Shown piece after piece: positions 1-7,446 of a stretch of 11,252 nt of DNA. The DNA is taken from assembly GCA_021838765.1 (NCBI GenBank), contig JAKCCY010000090.1, positions 1-11,252 on the forward strand, given 5' to 3'. The stretch comes from Nitrospirota bacterium (lineage in GTDB: Bacteria > Nitrospirota_A > Leptospirillia > Leptospirillales > Leptospirillaceae). The notes under the pieces are model-generated. The model ran no database searches, was not told where the DNA came from, and saw nothing but the letters and a program-made list of their open reading frames with translations. Numbering within the stretch: position 1 is the first letter of the stretch; every line of letters starts with the position of its first letter. A program made the position numbers and the translations under genes.

Positions 1-2
1 CC

Positions 3-557
3 GATCTAAACGCGATCGTTCATGTGCGATCAAAACCGCATCCTGTCCATCACAATGTTGCCCCCCTGAAGAAACCAGCCGTCGTCCACAAACCAACGAT
101 CAAACCGCTGAAACCGTCCAGGGCGGTTCAAAAAAAAACCGGGAAAGCCGTCCACAAGCCCGCTTCGAAAAAGAACCTGGTCAAACCGGTTCCGACGAAG
201 AGCAGGGTTGAAAATGCCAAGTCCAATCCTGTTAAGATGGACATACAGGGAGAGGCTTTTCCGACCTATCTTGAACACCTGCTTATATCCCGGATCAAGT
301 CAAACTGGTTTCCTCCCCCCAATTCACAGGGATTAAGGGCAACAGTCCGGTTTGTCCTCAAAAAGGATGGAACCATCAAGGGTGAACCCGAGGTCATAAC
401 CGGTTCCGGCTCGGCCATGTTCGACGAAGCCGCAACGATGAGTGTCTTGCGGTCTGTGCCGTTCCCCCCGATGCCCCCTTCTTTCAAGAAGGAAGAAGAA
501 GTCGTGACCGTTACACTGGAAGCCACTTCGCATGGAGATGTTTTTGATGGAAAATAG
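3..557 (+). CDS. TolA/TonB-type energy transducer, C-terminal part (5' end outside window)
   Basis: The reading frame is open to the left edge, so the true start and any N-terminal membrane anchor lie upstream; 184 codons plus the stop are visible. Counting from the GTG at 24, residues 1 to about 71 form a Lys/Pro/His-rich extended linker (HKP and VKP motifs), as expected of a rod crossing the periplasm. Residues about 78-168 match the TonB/TolA C-terminal domain: a hydrophobic helix, ISRIKSNWFPPP, a VRFVLKKDGTI strand pair, then FDEAATMSVLRSVPFPPMP and a last strand. Proteins of this family pass proton-motive energy from an inner-membrane complex (TolQR or ExbBD) to outer-membrane partners. 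Its end overlaps the start of tolB, which argues for the TolA role in the Tol system and not for TonB. The domain is clear; the choice between TolA and TonB rests on context. Confidence 0.85.
   Translation, partial: DLNAIVHVRSKPHPVHHNVAPLKKPAVVHKPTIKPLKPSRAVQKKTGKAVHKPASKKNLVKPVPTKSRVENAKSNPVKMDIQGEAFPTYLEHLLISRIKSNWFPPPNSQGLRATVRFVLKKDGTIKGEPEVITGSGSAMFDEAATMSVLRSVPFPPMPPSFKKEEEVVTVTLEATSHGDVFDGK
534..537 (+). promoter_or_regulatory. Shine-Dalgarno deciding the tolB start
   Basis: GGAG lies 9 nt before the ATG at 547. The ATG codons at 532 and 538 overlap or touch this motif and have no comparable purine tract upstream. This favours 547 as the tolB start, inside the end of the preceding gene. 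Confidence 0.5.
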
Positions 558-1899
558 AACCCTTCTCTCTTTTTGCCGGAAGAAAACCGCAATCAGAAAA
601 CACGTTCTGGCATTGATGGCTGTTCTCGCCCTTTCCCTGCATCTTGAAGGGCTGGCCGATGCGATCGATCTGAGCGTGATCTCAAATCGGACAGGACTGA
701 TGTTCAAGCTTGCCTATATCCCTGTCACCAGCGGAGGGACCTCGTCCAGAGCCACGCAGGAAGCCCAGAAACTCATCCTTCGGGACCTGGCGGAATCAGG
801 CTATTTTGACGTATCGATTCCAGAACCGGATCTTGTCGCGAAACTGCAGGCGATCGGACTGACCGGAGAGGGAACGAATGCCCTGGCCGCAGGAGGCTAT
901 GAAGGTGTCGCCGCGGCCAGGGTGACCGAAGACCAGACCGGAATCCATGTCCTCGGCATTGTCAGGGATCCTGTGTCGGGAAAGGTCCTCCTGTCCCGGC
1001 AATATACCACCTCAGGGGCGGCACGGCATGCGGTCCACCGTTTTGTCGATGATGTCATCTACCAGTTCACCGGACTGTCCGGCATCGCCAGGGCCAAGAT
1101 CGCCTTCATCGGAAAAAATCCAAGACGCGGCTATGATCTCTATACCATGGACTTTGACGGGGAGGGATTGCATCGCCTGACCTTTGACCATGTCCTTGCC
1201 TATTCACCGGCCTGGTCGCGCAAAAGCCACCATATCGTCTATGTCTCCTATCTCCACATGGAGCCGCAGATCCTCTCTTACGACCTGAGAACAGGGAAGC
1301 GCTCAGCCCTGGCCCGGTTCCCGGGTCTCAACATCACTCCGGATTTCTCAAGGGATGGTGTTCATCTTGCTGTGGCTCTTTCAAAAGGAAACCGGGCCCA
1401 AAGAACAGAGATTTATGTGACGACCCTGAAGGACAGGAAGTTCAATCGCCTGACCTTTTCCCGAAGCAACAACCTTTCTCCTTCCTGGTCTCCTTCAGGC
1501 AATCAGATCGCCTTCGTTTCCGACCGGGACGGCCACCCCCAGGTTTTTGTCATGGACTCCGATGGAACGAATGTCCATCGGATTACATTCAACGGTTTTT
1601 ATAATGTTTCGCCTGCATGGGGGCCATCTGGAGATCTTGTTGCATTTGTTTGCATGAATGATCGGCATCGTCCTAAGATATGCCTGACCACGCCCGATGG
1701 ATCGCGGTCCATCCAGATCACGCACGGGCGCGGGCAGGATGACAGTCCTGACTGGTCTCCGGATGGAAGGAGCATTATCTATGCCCATCAGGTGAGGGGG
1801 AAGAGCGTTATCATGAAAATGTTTCTGGACGGTTCGCACAACCATCGCATCGGAACCTTTCAAAGAGACGTCATAACCCCCATGTGGGCTGTTCCCTAA
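547..1899 (+). CDS. tolB: Tol-Pal system protein TolB, periplasmic beta-propeller
   Basis: A 450-residue protein, close to the usual TolB length of about 430. Residues 1-39 form a signal peptide: a basic n-region with RKK, a hydrophobic core and a cleavage site after ADA. Residues about 40-175 are the N-terminal TolB domain. Residues about 185-450 form a beta-propeller with six PD40/WD40-like signatures spaced about 45 residues apart: SPAWSRK (220), TPDFSRDG (264), SPSWSPSG (311), SPAWGPSG (355), SPDWSPDG (400) and TPMWAVP (444). In known systems TolB sits in the periplasm, binds Pal and TolA, and helps outer-membrane constriction and lipid balance. The start at 547 is chosen for its GGAG; 532 and 538 are in-frame alternatives that would add 5 or 3 residues. 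It overlaps the TolA-like gene by 11 nt, indicating translational coupling. The pal gene that usually follows is absent here. Confidence 0.95.
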   Translation: MENRTLLSFCRKKTAIRKHVLALMAVLALSLHLEGLADAIDLSVISNRTGLMFKLAYIPVTSGGTSSRATQEAQKLILRDLAESGYFDVSIPEPDLVAKLQAIGLTGEGTNALAAGGYEGVAAARVTEDQTGIHVLGIVRDPVSGKVLLSRQYTTSGAARHAVHRFVDDVIYQFTGLSGIARAKIAFIGKNPRRGYDLYTMDFDGEGLHRLTFDHVLAYSPAWSRKSHHIVYVSYLHMEPQILSYDLRTGKRSALARFPGLNITPDFSRDGVHLAVALSKGNRAQRTEIYVTTLKDRKFNRLTFSRSNNLSPSWSPSGNQIAFVSDRDGHPQVFVMDSDGTNVHRITFNGFYNVSPAWGPSGDLVAFVCMNDRHRPKICLTTPDGSRSIQITHGRGQDDSPDWSPDGRSIIYAHQVRGKSVIMKMFLDGSHNHRIGTFQRDVITPMWAVP

Positions 1900-1937
1900 C
1901 CAGAACTTTCGATGAATGTTCCTAGAAGGAGTCATTG

Positions 1938-2711
1938 ATGCACACCCGAGCAGTTCTCTCCCGATCATCACTTGTTCTGGCCGGATTATTTCTGGCTGGC
2001 TGCGCGACTTCCGTCGACATGTCCGACCTGCGGGCGCGCGTTGATAATGATGAGTCCAGATTGCACAAGCTCCAGTCGCAGCTTGGATCGTCAGGCGGAG
2101 ACCAGCTCAACAGCCAGATCGCCGATATGGAAGCCCGTCTGGACCGCCAGAAAGCAAGGCTTGAGTCTCTCAGGGGGCGCCTTGATACGATTGACCACAG
2201 GATCGACCAGCTGAGAGGCCAGATCGCTTCGGCTCCGGCCCCCCAGCCATCGACACAGCCAGCACCGGCTCCGGGTGGAACAACGCCGCTTGCGGCTCCT
2301 GTTCCGGGAGCTCCCCAGGGCGGATCGCCCGGAGAAAATGCAAAGTCCATCTACTCGCAGGCCATGAGAGACTATCAGTCAGGGCATTTCACGCTTGCCC
2401 AGAAAGAGTTCGCTGAAGTCATTTCCCGCTATCCGTCCTCCTATCTTGCGGGCTCTGCCCAGTTCTGGATCGGACAGTCCCTCTTCTATTCCAAAAATTA
2501 CAAGGATGCGATCGACGCCTATAACCAGTTGATCCAGAAGTATCCTGAAAGTGGAAAAAAAGCCGATGCTTTTTACAAGAGAGCGATGTCTTACGAGCTT
2601 ATGGGAGATAAAACCCAGGCGATCCACTACTACAAAAAGATTCTGGAGGTCTTCCCCGCAGAGAACGATCTCGATGAAAAGGCAAAAAGACGCATCAAGA
2701 ACCTGGAGTAG
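1938..2711 (+). CDS. cpoB: CpoB/YbgF-like Tol-associated TPR protein, predicted lipoprotein
   Basis: A 257-residue protein. ATG 1938 follows AGAAGGAG (1924-1931) by 6 nt; an in-frame TTG at 1935 is less likely. Residues 1-22 give a lipoprotein signal with lipobox LAGC (Cys22). Residues about 26-97 are a heptad-like coiled coil rich in D, R, L and Q, residues about 98-133 a Pro/Ala/Gly linker, and residues about 135-257 contain TPR units (YQSGHFTLAQKEF, YPSSYLAGSAQFWIGQSLFYSKNY, YYKKILEVFP). Coiled coil plus C-terminal TPRs is the YbgF/CpoB architecture; in E. coli CpoB links Tol function to peptidoglycan synthesis by PBP1b. The predicted lipid anchor is unlike soluble periplasmic E. coli CpoB. 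It lies 38 nt after tolB, where pal would normally intervene. mutL starts 5 nt downstream. Confidence 0.88.
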   Translation: MHTRAVLSRSSLVLAGLFLAGCATSVDMSDLRARVDNDESRLHKLQSQLGSSGGDQLNSQIADMEARLDRQKARLESLRGRLDTIDHRIDQLRGQIASAPAPQPSTQPAPAPGGTTPLAAPVPGAPQGGSPGENAKSIYSQAMRDYQSGHFTLAQKEFAEVISRYPSSYLAGSAQFWIGQSLFYSKNYKDAIDAYNQLIQKYPESGKKADAFYKRAMSYELMGDKTQAIHYYKKILEVFPAENDLDEKAKRRIKNLE

Positions 2712-2716
2712 ATCCT

Positions 2717-4642
2717 GTGGGAATCATCAGGGAGCTACCGATCCATGTCGTCAACAAGATCGCCGCGGGGGAGGTCGTCGAGCGGCCGGCATCCATTGTC
2801 AAGGAACTCTTTGAAAACAGTCTCGATGCCGGGGCAACGAAAGTCTCCATCGTCGTCTCCGATGGAGGGATCAAAGAGATCTCGATCTCCGACAACGGCT
2901 CCGGAATTTTTCGGGAGGATTTGCCGAAAGCCTTTCTCCGTCATGCGACAAGCAAGATCTTTTCCTACGAAGACCTGTTCAAGACCGTTTCAATGGGGTT
3001 CAGGGGCGAGGCGCTTGCCGCAATCGCCTCTGTTTCCCGCCTTGACCTGAAAACAAAGACCGAAGGCGATCCCGAAGGCTCCCACTATGAATCTGTTCCC
3101 GGCATGGATCCCGTTGTTCGCGGCTGGGATGGCCCGAAAGGGACAACGATCAGGATCTCCGAGCTCTTCAGGAATGTTCCGGTTCGACAGAAATTCCTGA
3201 AGACTCCGGCGACGGAACTCTCCCATATCCAGACAACGGTCCTCCAGATTGCGCTGGGGCATCCTGAGGTTTCGATCTCCCTGTCCACTCCGGACAGAAC
3301 TCTTTTGTCCCTTCCCGCGAGAACCTCCCTCGCGGCCCGTCTTGTAGACATTTATCCGGAGTTTGACCAGAGCGAGCTTTCGGAGATCCTGATCGAAGGG
3401 GAGGAGCTTTCCGTCAGGGCCTTTGTTCTCACTCCTTCCAGGATCCGGAAGGATCGTCAAAACCAGCACCTTTTCCTGAACAGGAGATGGGTGCGCCATC
3501 CGGCTTTCTATCAGGCGGTGACCGCAGGCTCCCATGGGCTTATCCAGCGGGATGTCCATCTGGGCGTATGGGTGTTTCTGACAATTGATCCCAGGAAGGT
3601 TGACGTCAATGTCCATCCAACCAAGAAGGAAGTCCGTTTCCAGGAGCCGGACCGGATCTTTGCGCTCGTACGCCGTTCCGTGTCGGAAGGGATCGAGTCG
3701 TTTTCCGGCAAATCTCCATTCGCTCCGGAGAGCCGGACGTTCCCGGAGAGCTTTCCTGAGCCTCCATCCTCCTCCGGTCCATCGCCCGAACAATCATTGT
3801 CCGCCGATCATTCCGGCCATGTTTCGGAAGAACGGTCGCCCGGATCCCTGGGCGCTTTTTCGGGAACAGCCTCCATGACCGGCGACGACCGGTCTTTTTC
3901 CCATCCAAGCCCGGTCCGGACCGCCGGATGGTTTCCCGAGAGGGAGGGATCCTCCCCTTATCACAAATCCTCTGGAACTTTTTCAGGGCTTTCGGAGAAG
4001 CTTCGCTCCTTGCCTTCTCCCGGAGCGATCAAGCCGCTATCGATCGACTTTCGGGAAAATGCGTCCGCCCAGGTGCTGTTCCTGGCCCAGGCCTATGAAA
4101 CATTCCTGATCGTCTCCGTTGACGGGACACTGGCACTGGTCGATCAGCATACCGCTCATGAGCGGATCCGCTATGACGCCCTGAAGAAGATGTTTTCTGC
4201 GGGAGAAATAAGGACCCAGCCATTTCTCTTCCCGGCCGTCGTGAGGCTGTCGGCCGGAGCGATCAGCCGGATTGAGCCACGGATCGACGAACTCAAGGCG
4301 ATTGGCTTCTCGGTTGAACCGATCGGGCCGGAATCTCTCAGGGTCGACTCCATCCCCGCCATTCTGGAAGGGGAGGATCCCCAGCTTCTGATGGAAGAGC
4401 TTTCCGGGTCTTCCGGCGGCTTTGAATTCTCGCTTCTCCGCTCCGACCGGATCGATGAAACACTGATGACCCTTTCGTGCCATACCAGCATCAGGGCCCA
4501 TCAGGTTCTGGAAAAACCCGATGCGGAGCGTCTTGTCAAGACGCTCCTTGAAACGGACTATCCTTTCAGTTGCCCTCATGGTCGCCCCACCATCCTCTCT
4601 CTGGAAAAAGGAATGATCGAAAGTTGGTTCGACCGGACTTGA
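2717..4642 (+). CDS. mutL: DNA mismatch repair protein MutL, endonuclease-type
   Basis: A 641-residue protein, normal for MutL, starting at GTG 2717 with GGAG (2705-2708) 8 nt upstream. The N-terminal GHKL ATPase has all its motifs: NKIAAGEVVERP (13-24), ELFENSLDAGA with catalytic Glu30 and Mg-binding Asn34, SDNGSGI (58-64), RHATSKI (75-81) and GFRGEAL (94-100). DVNVHPTKKEVRF (296-308) closes the transducer domain. Residues about 330-440 are a Ser/Pro-rich linker. The C-terminal dimerisation domain carries DQHTAHERIRYD (476-487), SCHTSIRAHQ (587-596) and SCPHGRP (618-624), the motif set of MutL proteins that nick DNA themselves. MutH would then be unnecessary, as in most bacteria outside the E. 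coli group. The first motif deviates from the consensus at two places. The stop overlaps the miaA start by one base (TGATG), and mutL-miaA is a widely conserved pair. Confidence 0.97.
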   Translation: MGIIRELPIHVVNKIAAGEVVERPASIVKELFENSLDAGATKVSIVVSDGGIKEISISDNGSGIFREDLPKAFLRHATSKIFSYEDLFKTVSMGFRGEALAAIASVSRLDLKTKTEGDPEGSHYESVPGMDPVVRGWDGPKGTTIRISELFRNVPVRQKFLKTPATELSHIQTTVLQIALGHPEVSISLSTPDRTLLSLPARTSLAARLVDIYPEFDQSELSEILIEGEELSVRAFVLTPSRIRKDRQNQHLFLNRRWVRHPAFYQAVTAGSHGLIQRDVHLGVWVFLTIDPRKVDVNVHPTKKEVRFQEPDRIFALVRRSVSEGIESFSGKSPFAPESRTFPESFPEPPSSSGPSPEQSLSADHSGHVSEERSPGSLGAFSGTASMTGDDRSFSHPSPVRTAGWFPEREGSSPYHKSSGTFSGLSEKLRSLPSPGAIKPLSIDFRENASAQVLFLAQAYETFLIVSVDGTLALVDQHTAHERIRYDALKKMFSAGEIRTQPFLFPAVVRLSAGAISRIEPRIDELKAIGFSVEPIGPESLRVDSIPAILEGEDPQLLMEELSGSSGGFEFSLLRSDRIDETLMTLSCHTSIRAHQVLEKPDAERLVKTLLETDYPFSCPHGRPTILSLEKGMIESWFDRT

Positions 4643-5508
4643 TGGAATTTGATATGGTGGTTGTTGGTCCAACGGCCTCGGGAAAGACTGGCTGGGCCGT
4701 TTCCTGGGCGCTGGAAAACGATGCCGAAATCATCTCTGCCGACTCCCGACAGCTCTATAAATATCTTGATATCGGCACAGGAAAGCCAACATTGGCCGAA
4801 CAGGAAGGGGTTCCCCATCACCTGATCGATGTGCTTTCTCCGGAGGAGAGTTATAGTGCGGGGAGATTTCGAAGGGATTGCCTCGACGCCTTGTCGTCCA
4901 TCAAGAGCCGGGGCAAAAAGGCCGTTCTCGTGGGAGGAACCGGTCTGTACCTGAGGGCTGTCCTTGAGCCGTTTCTGGATTTGCCGGATGAGGACGAACG
5001 GGAAAAACAGAACTTTTACGATCAGTGCGAGCGGGAGCCTTCGGAGAAGCTCTTTTCTGAACTTGGCGATCTCGATCCCGTCAGGGCGGCAGAAATCATG
5101 CCCAATGACAGGGTTCGGATCACCAGAGCCCTCTGGATCCACCAGCTCACAGGAATGGTCCCCTCTGTCCTTTTCCGTGAAAAAAGCCTGGCTCCCGTGA
5201 AGTATCATCAGATTGTGGGCCTGCTGTGGAGCCCCGGAGACCTCTCGGGAAGGATCTCCGAAAGAATCCGGAAAATGATCGATCGGGGATGGGTTCGGGA
5301 GGTCAGGGATCTTCTCTCGAAAGGATATACGGGAGAGGAAGCGGCCTTCCAGAGCCTTGGCTATCCGGAAATCATCAGCGTCGTCAAGGATGGTATCGAT
5401 CTTGACCTGGCCGTCTCCAGGATCGAAATCAGGACCCGTCAGTATGCCAAAAGGCAAAGGACATGGTTTCGCCATCTCAGGGATGTTCAATGGACGGCGC
5501 TTCGCTGA
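4642..5508 (+). CDS. miaA: tRNA dimethylallyltransferase MiaA
   Basis: A 288-residue protein that transfers the dimethylallyl group to N6 of A37 in tRNAs reading codons that start with U. Visible motifs: P-loop GPTASGKT (9-16), SADSRQLYKYLDIGTGKP (32-49) with the conserved Asp34, HHLIDV (59-64), VGGTGLYLRA (97-106), RITRALWIHQLTG (159-171), SLGYPEI (238-244) and RQYAKRQRTWFRH (266-278). I chose ATG 4642 because it overlaps the mutL TGA and places the P-loop at the usual distance from the N-terminus. The frame stays open further back to an ATG at 4570 inside mutL, but those extra residues do not look like MiaA. No strong Shine-Dalgarno precedes 4642, so translation probably depends on coupling to mutL. 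No convincing terminator follows. Confidence 0.96.
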   Translation: MEFDMVVVGPTASGKTGWAVSWALENDAEIISADSRQLYKYLDIGTGKPTLAEQEGVPHHLIDVLSPEESYSAGRFRRDCLDALSSIKSRGKKAVLVGGTGLYLRAVLEPFLDLPDEDEREKQNFYDQCEREPSEKLFSELGDLDPVRAAEIMPNDRVRITRALWIHQLTGMVPSVLFREKSLAPVKYHQIVGLLWSPGDLSGRISERIRKMIDRGWVREVRDLLSKGYTGEEAAFQSLGYPEIISVVKDGIDLDLAVSRIEIRTRQYAKRQRTWFRHLRDVQWTALR

Positions 5509-5567
5509 TCAAAGATGTTCGCCTGTTTTCCGGGACAATAATTTTTTATTTTTGATAAAGATCATTT

Positions 5568-5595
5568 TTGATTCTGGGCCGATTTTTGCTATTGT
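5568..5595 (+). promoter_or_regulatory. Predicted sigma70-type promoter of the mtnP operon
   Basis: The -35 candidate TTGATT is at 5568-5573 and the -10 candidate TATTGT at 5590-5595, with a 16-nt spacer. TG at 5587-5588 makes an extended -10 (TGnTATTGT). The start would be near 5602, giving a leader of about 37 nt before the mtnP start codon. The site lies in the 130-nt AT-rich gap between miaA and mtnP, the widest gap in the + strand array. A 9-bp direct repeat (AAAGATCAT) flanks it at 5557-5565 and 5601-5609. Confidence 0.5.
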
Positions 5596-5626
5596 AGGGA
5601 AAAGATCATCGGGTCAAACGAAAATC

Positions 5627-5632
5627 AGGAGG
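5627..5632 (+). promoter_or_regulatory. Strong Shine-Dalgarno fixing the mtnP TTG start
   Basis: A perfect AGGAGG lies 6 nt before TTG 5639. It is the best ribosome-binding site in the window, and it decides for a TTG start immediately before the conserved GIIGGSGLY region. Confidence 0.8.
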
Positions 5633-5638
5633 AACGGG

Positions 5639-6505
5639 TTGGCGCAGAAAAAGAAAATTGCCCCGATTGGGATTATCGGGGGGTCCGGGCTTTACCAGAT
5701 GGCAGGCCTTGACGTAGACGGGGTGATTTCGGTCGAGACTCCATGGGGCCTCCCTTCAGATCCTTTCATGACAGGGAGTGTCCATGGGGTTCCGGTCATA
5801 TTCCTCTCAAGGCATGGCAAGGGCCATCGATACCTTCCAACCGAGATCAATTATCGGGCGAATATCGCAGGGCTAAAGTCTCTCGGCGTCGAAAGGGTGC
5901 TTTCGGTTTCAGCGGTCGGTTCGCTCAAGGAAGAGATTCCTCCGGGCATGATGGTGGTTGTCGATGACTTCATCGACCTGACCAAAAAGCGCGAGATGAC
6001 ATTCTATGGACATGGCGCAGTGGGACATACAGGTTTTGGTGATCCTGTCTGCCCCCAGGTGGCTTCTTCTTTCGTGGCCGGAATCAAAACGCTTGGGTAC
6101 CCCTTTCACAAAGGCGGCACTTATGTCTGCATCGAAGGTCCCGCTTTTTCGACAAAGGCAGAATCCCGGCTCTACCGGAGCTGGAATGCCGATGTGATCG
6201 GAATGACCAATGCGACGGAAGCCAGGCTTGCGAGGGAGGCGGGACTTTGTTACGCGACCCTTGCCTTGGCAACCGACTATGATTGCTGGCATCCTGATCA
6301 TGACATGGTAACGGTATCGGATGTTCTTGCCGTGATGCATGCCAATGTGGAGAAGGCAAACAGGATCCTCCTCGAAGCAATCGTCAACCTTCCGGAAAGA
6401 ACCTGCAATTGTGCTTCCTCCCTGACGAGCTCCCTGGTTACGGATATTTCCGTCATACCGGAAAAAACAAGGAAAAATCTGACTTTTCTGGGGATTATTC
6501 AATGA
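5639..6505 (+). CDS. mtnP: S-methyl-5'-thioadenosine phosphorylase (MTAP)
   Basis: A 288-residue purine nucleoside phosphorylase family protein. It would split methylthioadenosine, a by-product of polyamine and SAM metabolism, with phosphate into adenine and 5-methylthioribose-1-phosphate. Motifs: GIIGGSGLY (11-19), SRHGKGH (57-63), YLPTEINYRANI (65-76), EGPAFSTKAESR (166-177), IGMTNATEARLAREAGLCYA (187-206) and DYDCWHPDHD (213-222). The Asp pair in DYDCW is typical of enzymes using 6-aminopurines (MTA, adenosine) and distinguishes it from guanosine/inosine PNPs. The GPAFST stretch has Ala where many homologues have Arg or Gln. The start is the TTG after AGGAGG; the longer open frame back to 5357 lies in miaA and is not used. 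It overlaps the kinase gene by 4 nt (ATGA). Activity on adenosine as well as MTA cannot be excluded. Confidence 0.93.
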   Translation: MAQKKKIAPIGIIGGSGLYQMAGLDVDGVISVETPWGLPSDPFMTGSVHGVPVIFLSRHGKGHRYLPTEINYRANIAGLKSLGVERVLSVSAVGSLKEEIPPGMMVVVDDFIDLTKKREMTFYGHGAVGHTGFGDPVCPQVASSFVAGIKTLGYPFHKGGTYVCIEGPAFSTKAESRLYRSWNADVIGMTNATEARLAREAGLCYATLALATDYDCWHPDHDMVTVSDVLAVMHANVEKANRILLEAIVNLPERTCNCASSLTSSLVTDISVIPEKTRKNLTFLGIIQ

Positions 6506-7446
6506 CGCCTTCTTTGATTATTGTTGGAACCGTTGCTCTTGACGATGTCAAAACTCCTTTTGGACAGGTGAAAAATGCCTTGGGGGGCTCTGCCTTTTTT
6601 GCCGGCATTTCCGCTTCCTACTGGACCAATGTGGGGGTCATGGCAATCGTTGGCCCAGACTATCCGTCCCGCGGCTTTGAGACGATGAAAGACCGGGGGA
6701 TCGATGTCGCCGGCATTGAGGTTTCAAAAGAACCATCGTTTCACTGGAGCGGAGAATACGGATTCGACCTCAGCTCTGCGAAAACACTGAAGACAGACCT
6801 GAACTGCCTGCTGAGCTTCAATCCGGATATCGCCGGTGTCTATCCGTCGGTGCACACATTGTTTCTGGCCAATATCGACCCGGAAATCCAGAAGAAGGTC
6901 ATCGACGATCTCCCGGCCCGTCCTGAGATCATCGCTCTCGATACCATGAATTTCTGGATTGAAAACAAAAGGGAAGCGCTGCTCGATGTCCTGGGCCTGG
7001 TCGACATTCTGACAATCAACGAAGGGGAAGCGCGAATGCTCTCCGGCGAGAGCAATCTCATCTCTGCCGCCCGGACCATTTCGGCAATGGGCCCTCAGAT
7101 CCTCATCATCAAGCGGGGAGAATATGGCGCGATGGTCTTCAATCGCGGAAAGATCTTCCTGTCTCCGGCCTATCCCCTGGAATCCCTGAAAGATCCGACG
7201 GGGGCAGGGGATTCCTTTGCCGGTGGTTTCCTCGGATATATGGCATCGGAAGGCGGCAAAGACGACGACACCCTTCGCCGGGGCATTATAGTCGGCTCCG
7301 TCATGGCATCGTTCTGTGTCTCCGAGTTCAGTTCGGCGGGAATGGAGAATCTCTCCCCGCTGGCCCTTGAAGCCCGTCTCTGCGAGTTTTCCGAACAGAC
7401 CAACTATCGTCCGGTGTCTCCGGTTTTCAGGATGCTTGGGGGATGA
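6502..7446 (+). CDS. PfkB/ribokinase-family carbohydrate or nucleoside kinase
   Basis: A 314-residue protein. The PfkB C-terminal signature DPTGAGDSFAGGFLGY (231-246) is intact, with catalytic base Asp237 and the anion hole GAGD. The Mg/phosphate motif appears as NEGE (173-176). The N-terminal substrate region reads LGGSAFFAGISAS (27-39); the Asn found in the classical GGxxxN motif is replaced, so the substrate may not be ribose or fructose-6-P. Other landmarks are GTVALDDVKTPFG (9-21), WSGEYGFDL (82-90) and LDTMNFWI (146-153). ATG 6502 overlaps the mtnP stop, with a GGGG tract 8 nt upstream. Tight coupling to mtnP suggests a role in nucleoside, MTA or ribose-phosphate salvage, for instance adenosine or a pentose-1-phosphate as substrate. 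That is inference; the family covers many sugars and the substrate cannot be read from the sequence. The stop overlaps the next gene by 4 nt. Confidence 0.88.
   Translation: MTPSLIIVGTVALDDVKTPFGQVKNALGGSAFFAGISASYWTNVGVMAIVGPDYPSRGFETMKDRGIDVAGIEVSKEPSFHWSGEYGFDLSSAKTLKTDLNCLLSFNPDIAGVYPSVHTLFLANIDPEIQKKVIDDLPARPEIIALDTMNFWIENKREALLDVLGLVDILTINEGEARMLSGESNLISAARTISAMGPQILIIKRGEYGAMVFNRGKIFLSPAYPLESLKDPTGAGDSFAGGFLGYMASEGGKDDDTLRRGIIVGSVMASFCVSEFSSAGMENLSPLALEARLCEFSEQTNYRPVSPVFRMLGG

Noticed and set aside
4576..5490. 304-codon - strand open frame antisense to miaA
   Set aside because: The + strand frame has the full MiaA motif set, and the antisense translation shows no recognisable domain. 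Other long antisense frames (for example 2990-3793 and 4037-4672 over mutL) were rejected for the same reason.
5516..5537. Possible terminator hairpin after miaA
   Set aside because: Only about five pairs including a G-T wobble form before the T-rich stretch at 5542-5553; too weak to call.
5357..5638. N-terminal extension of mtnP into miaA
   Set aside because: The added residues are unlike any nucleoside phosphorylase, overlap the end of miaA and the promoter, and AGGAGG clearly marks TTG 5639.
6409..6501. N-terminal extension of the PfkB kinase
   Set aside because: The extra 31 residues overlap the conserved mtnP C-terminus; ATG 6502 sits right at the start of the PfkB fold.
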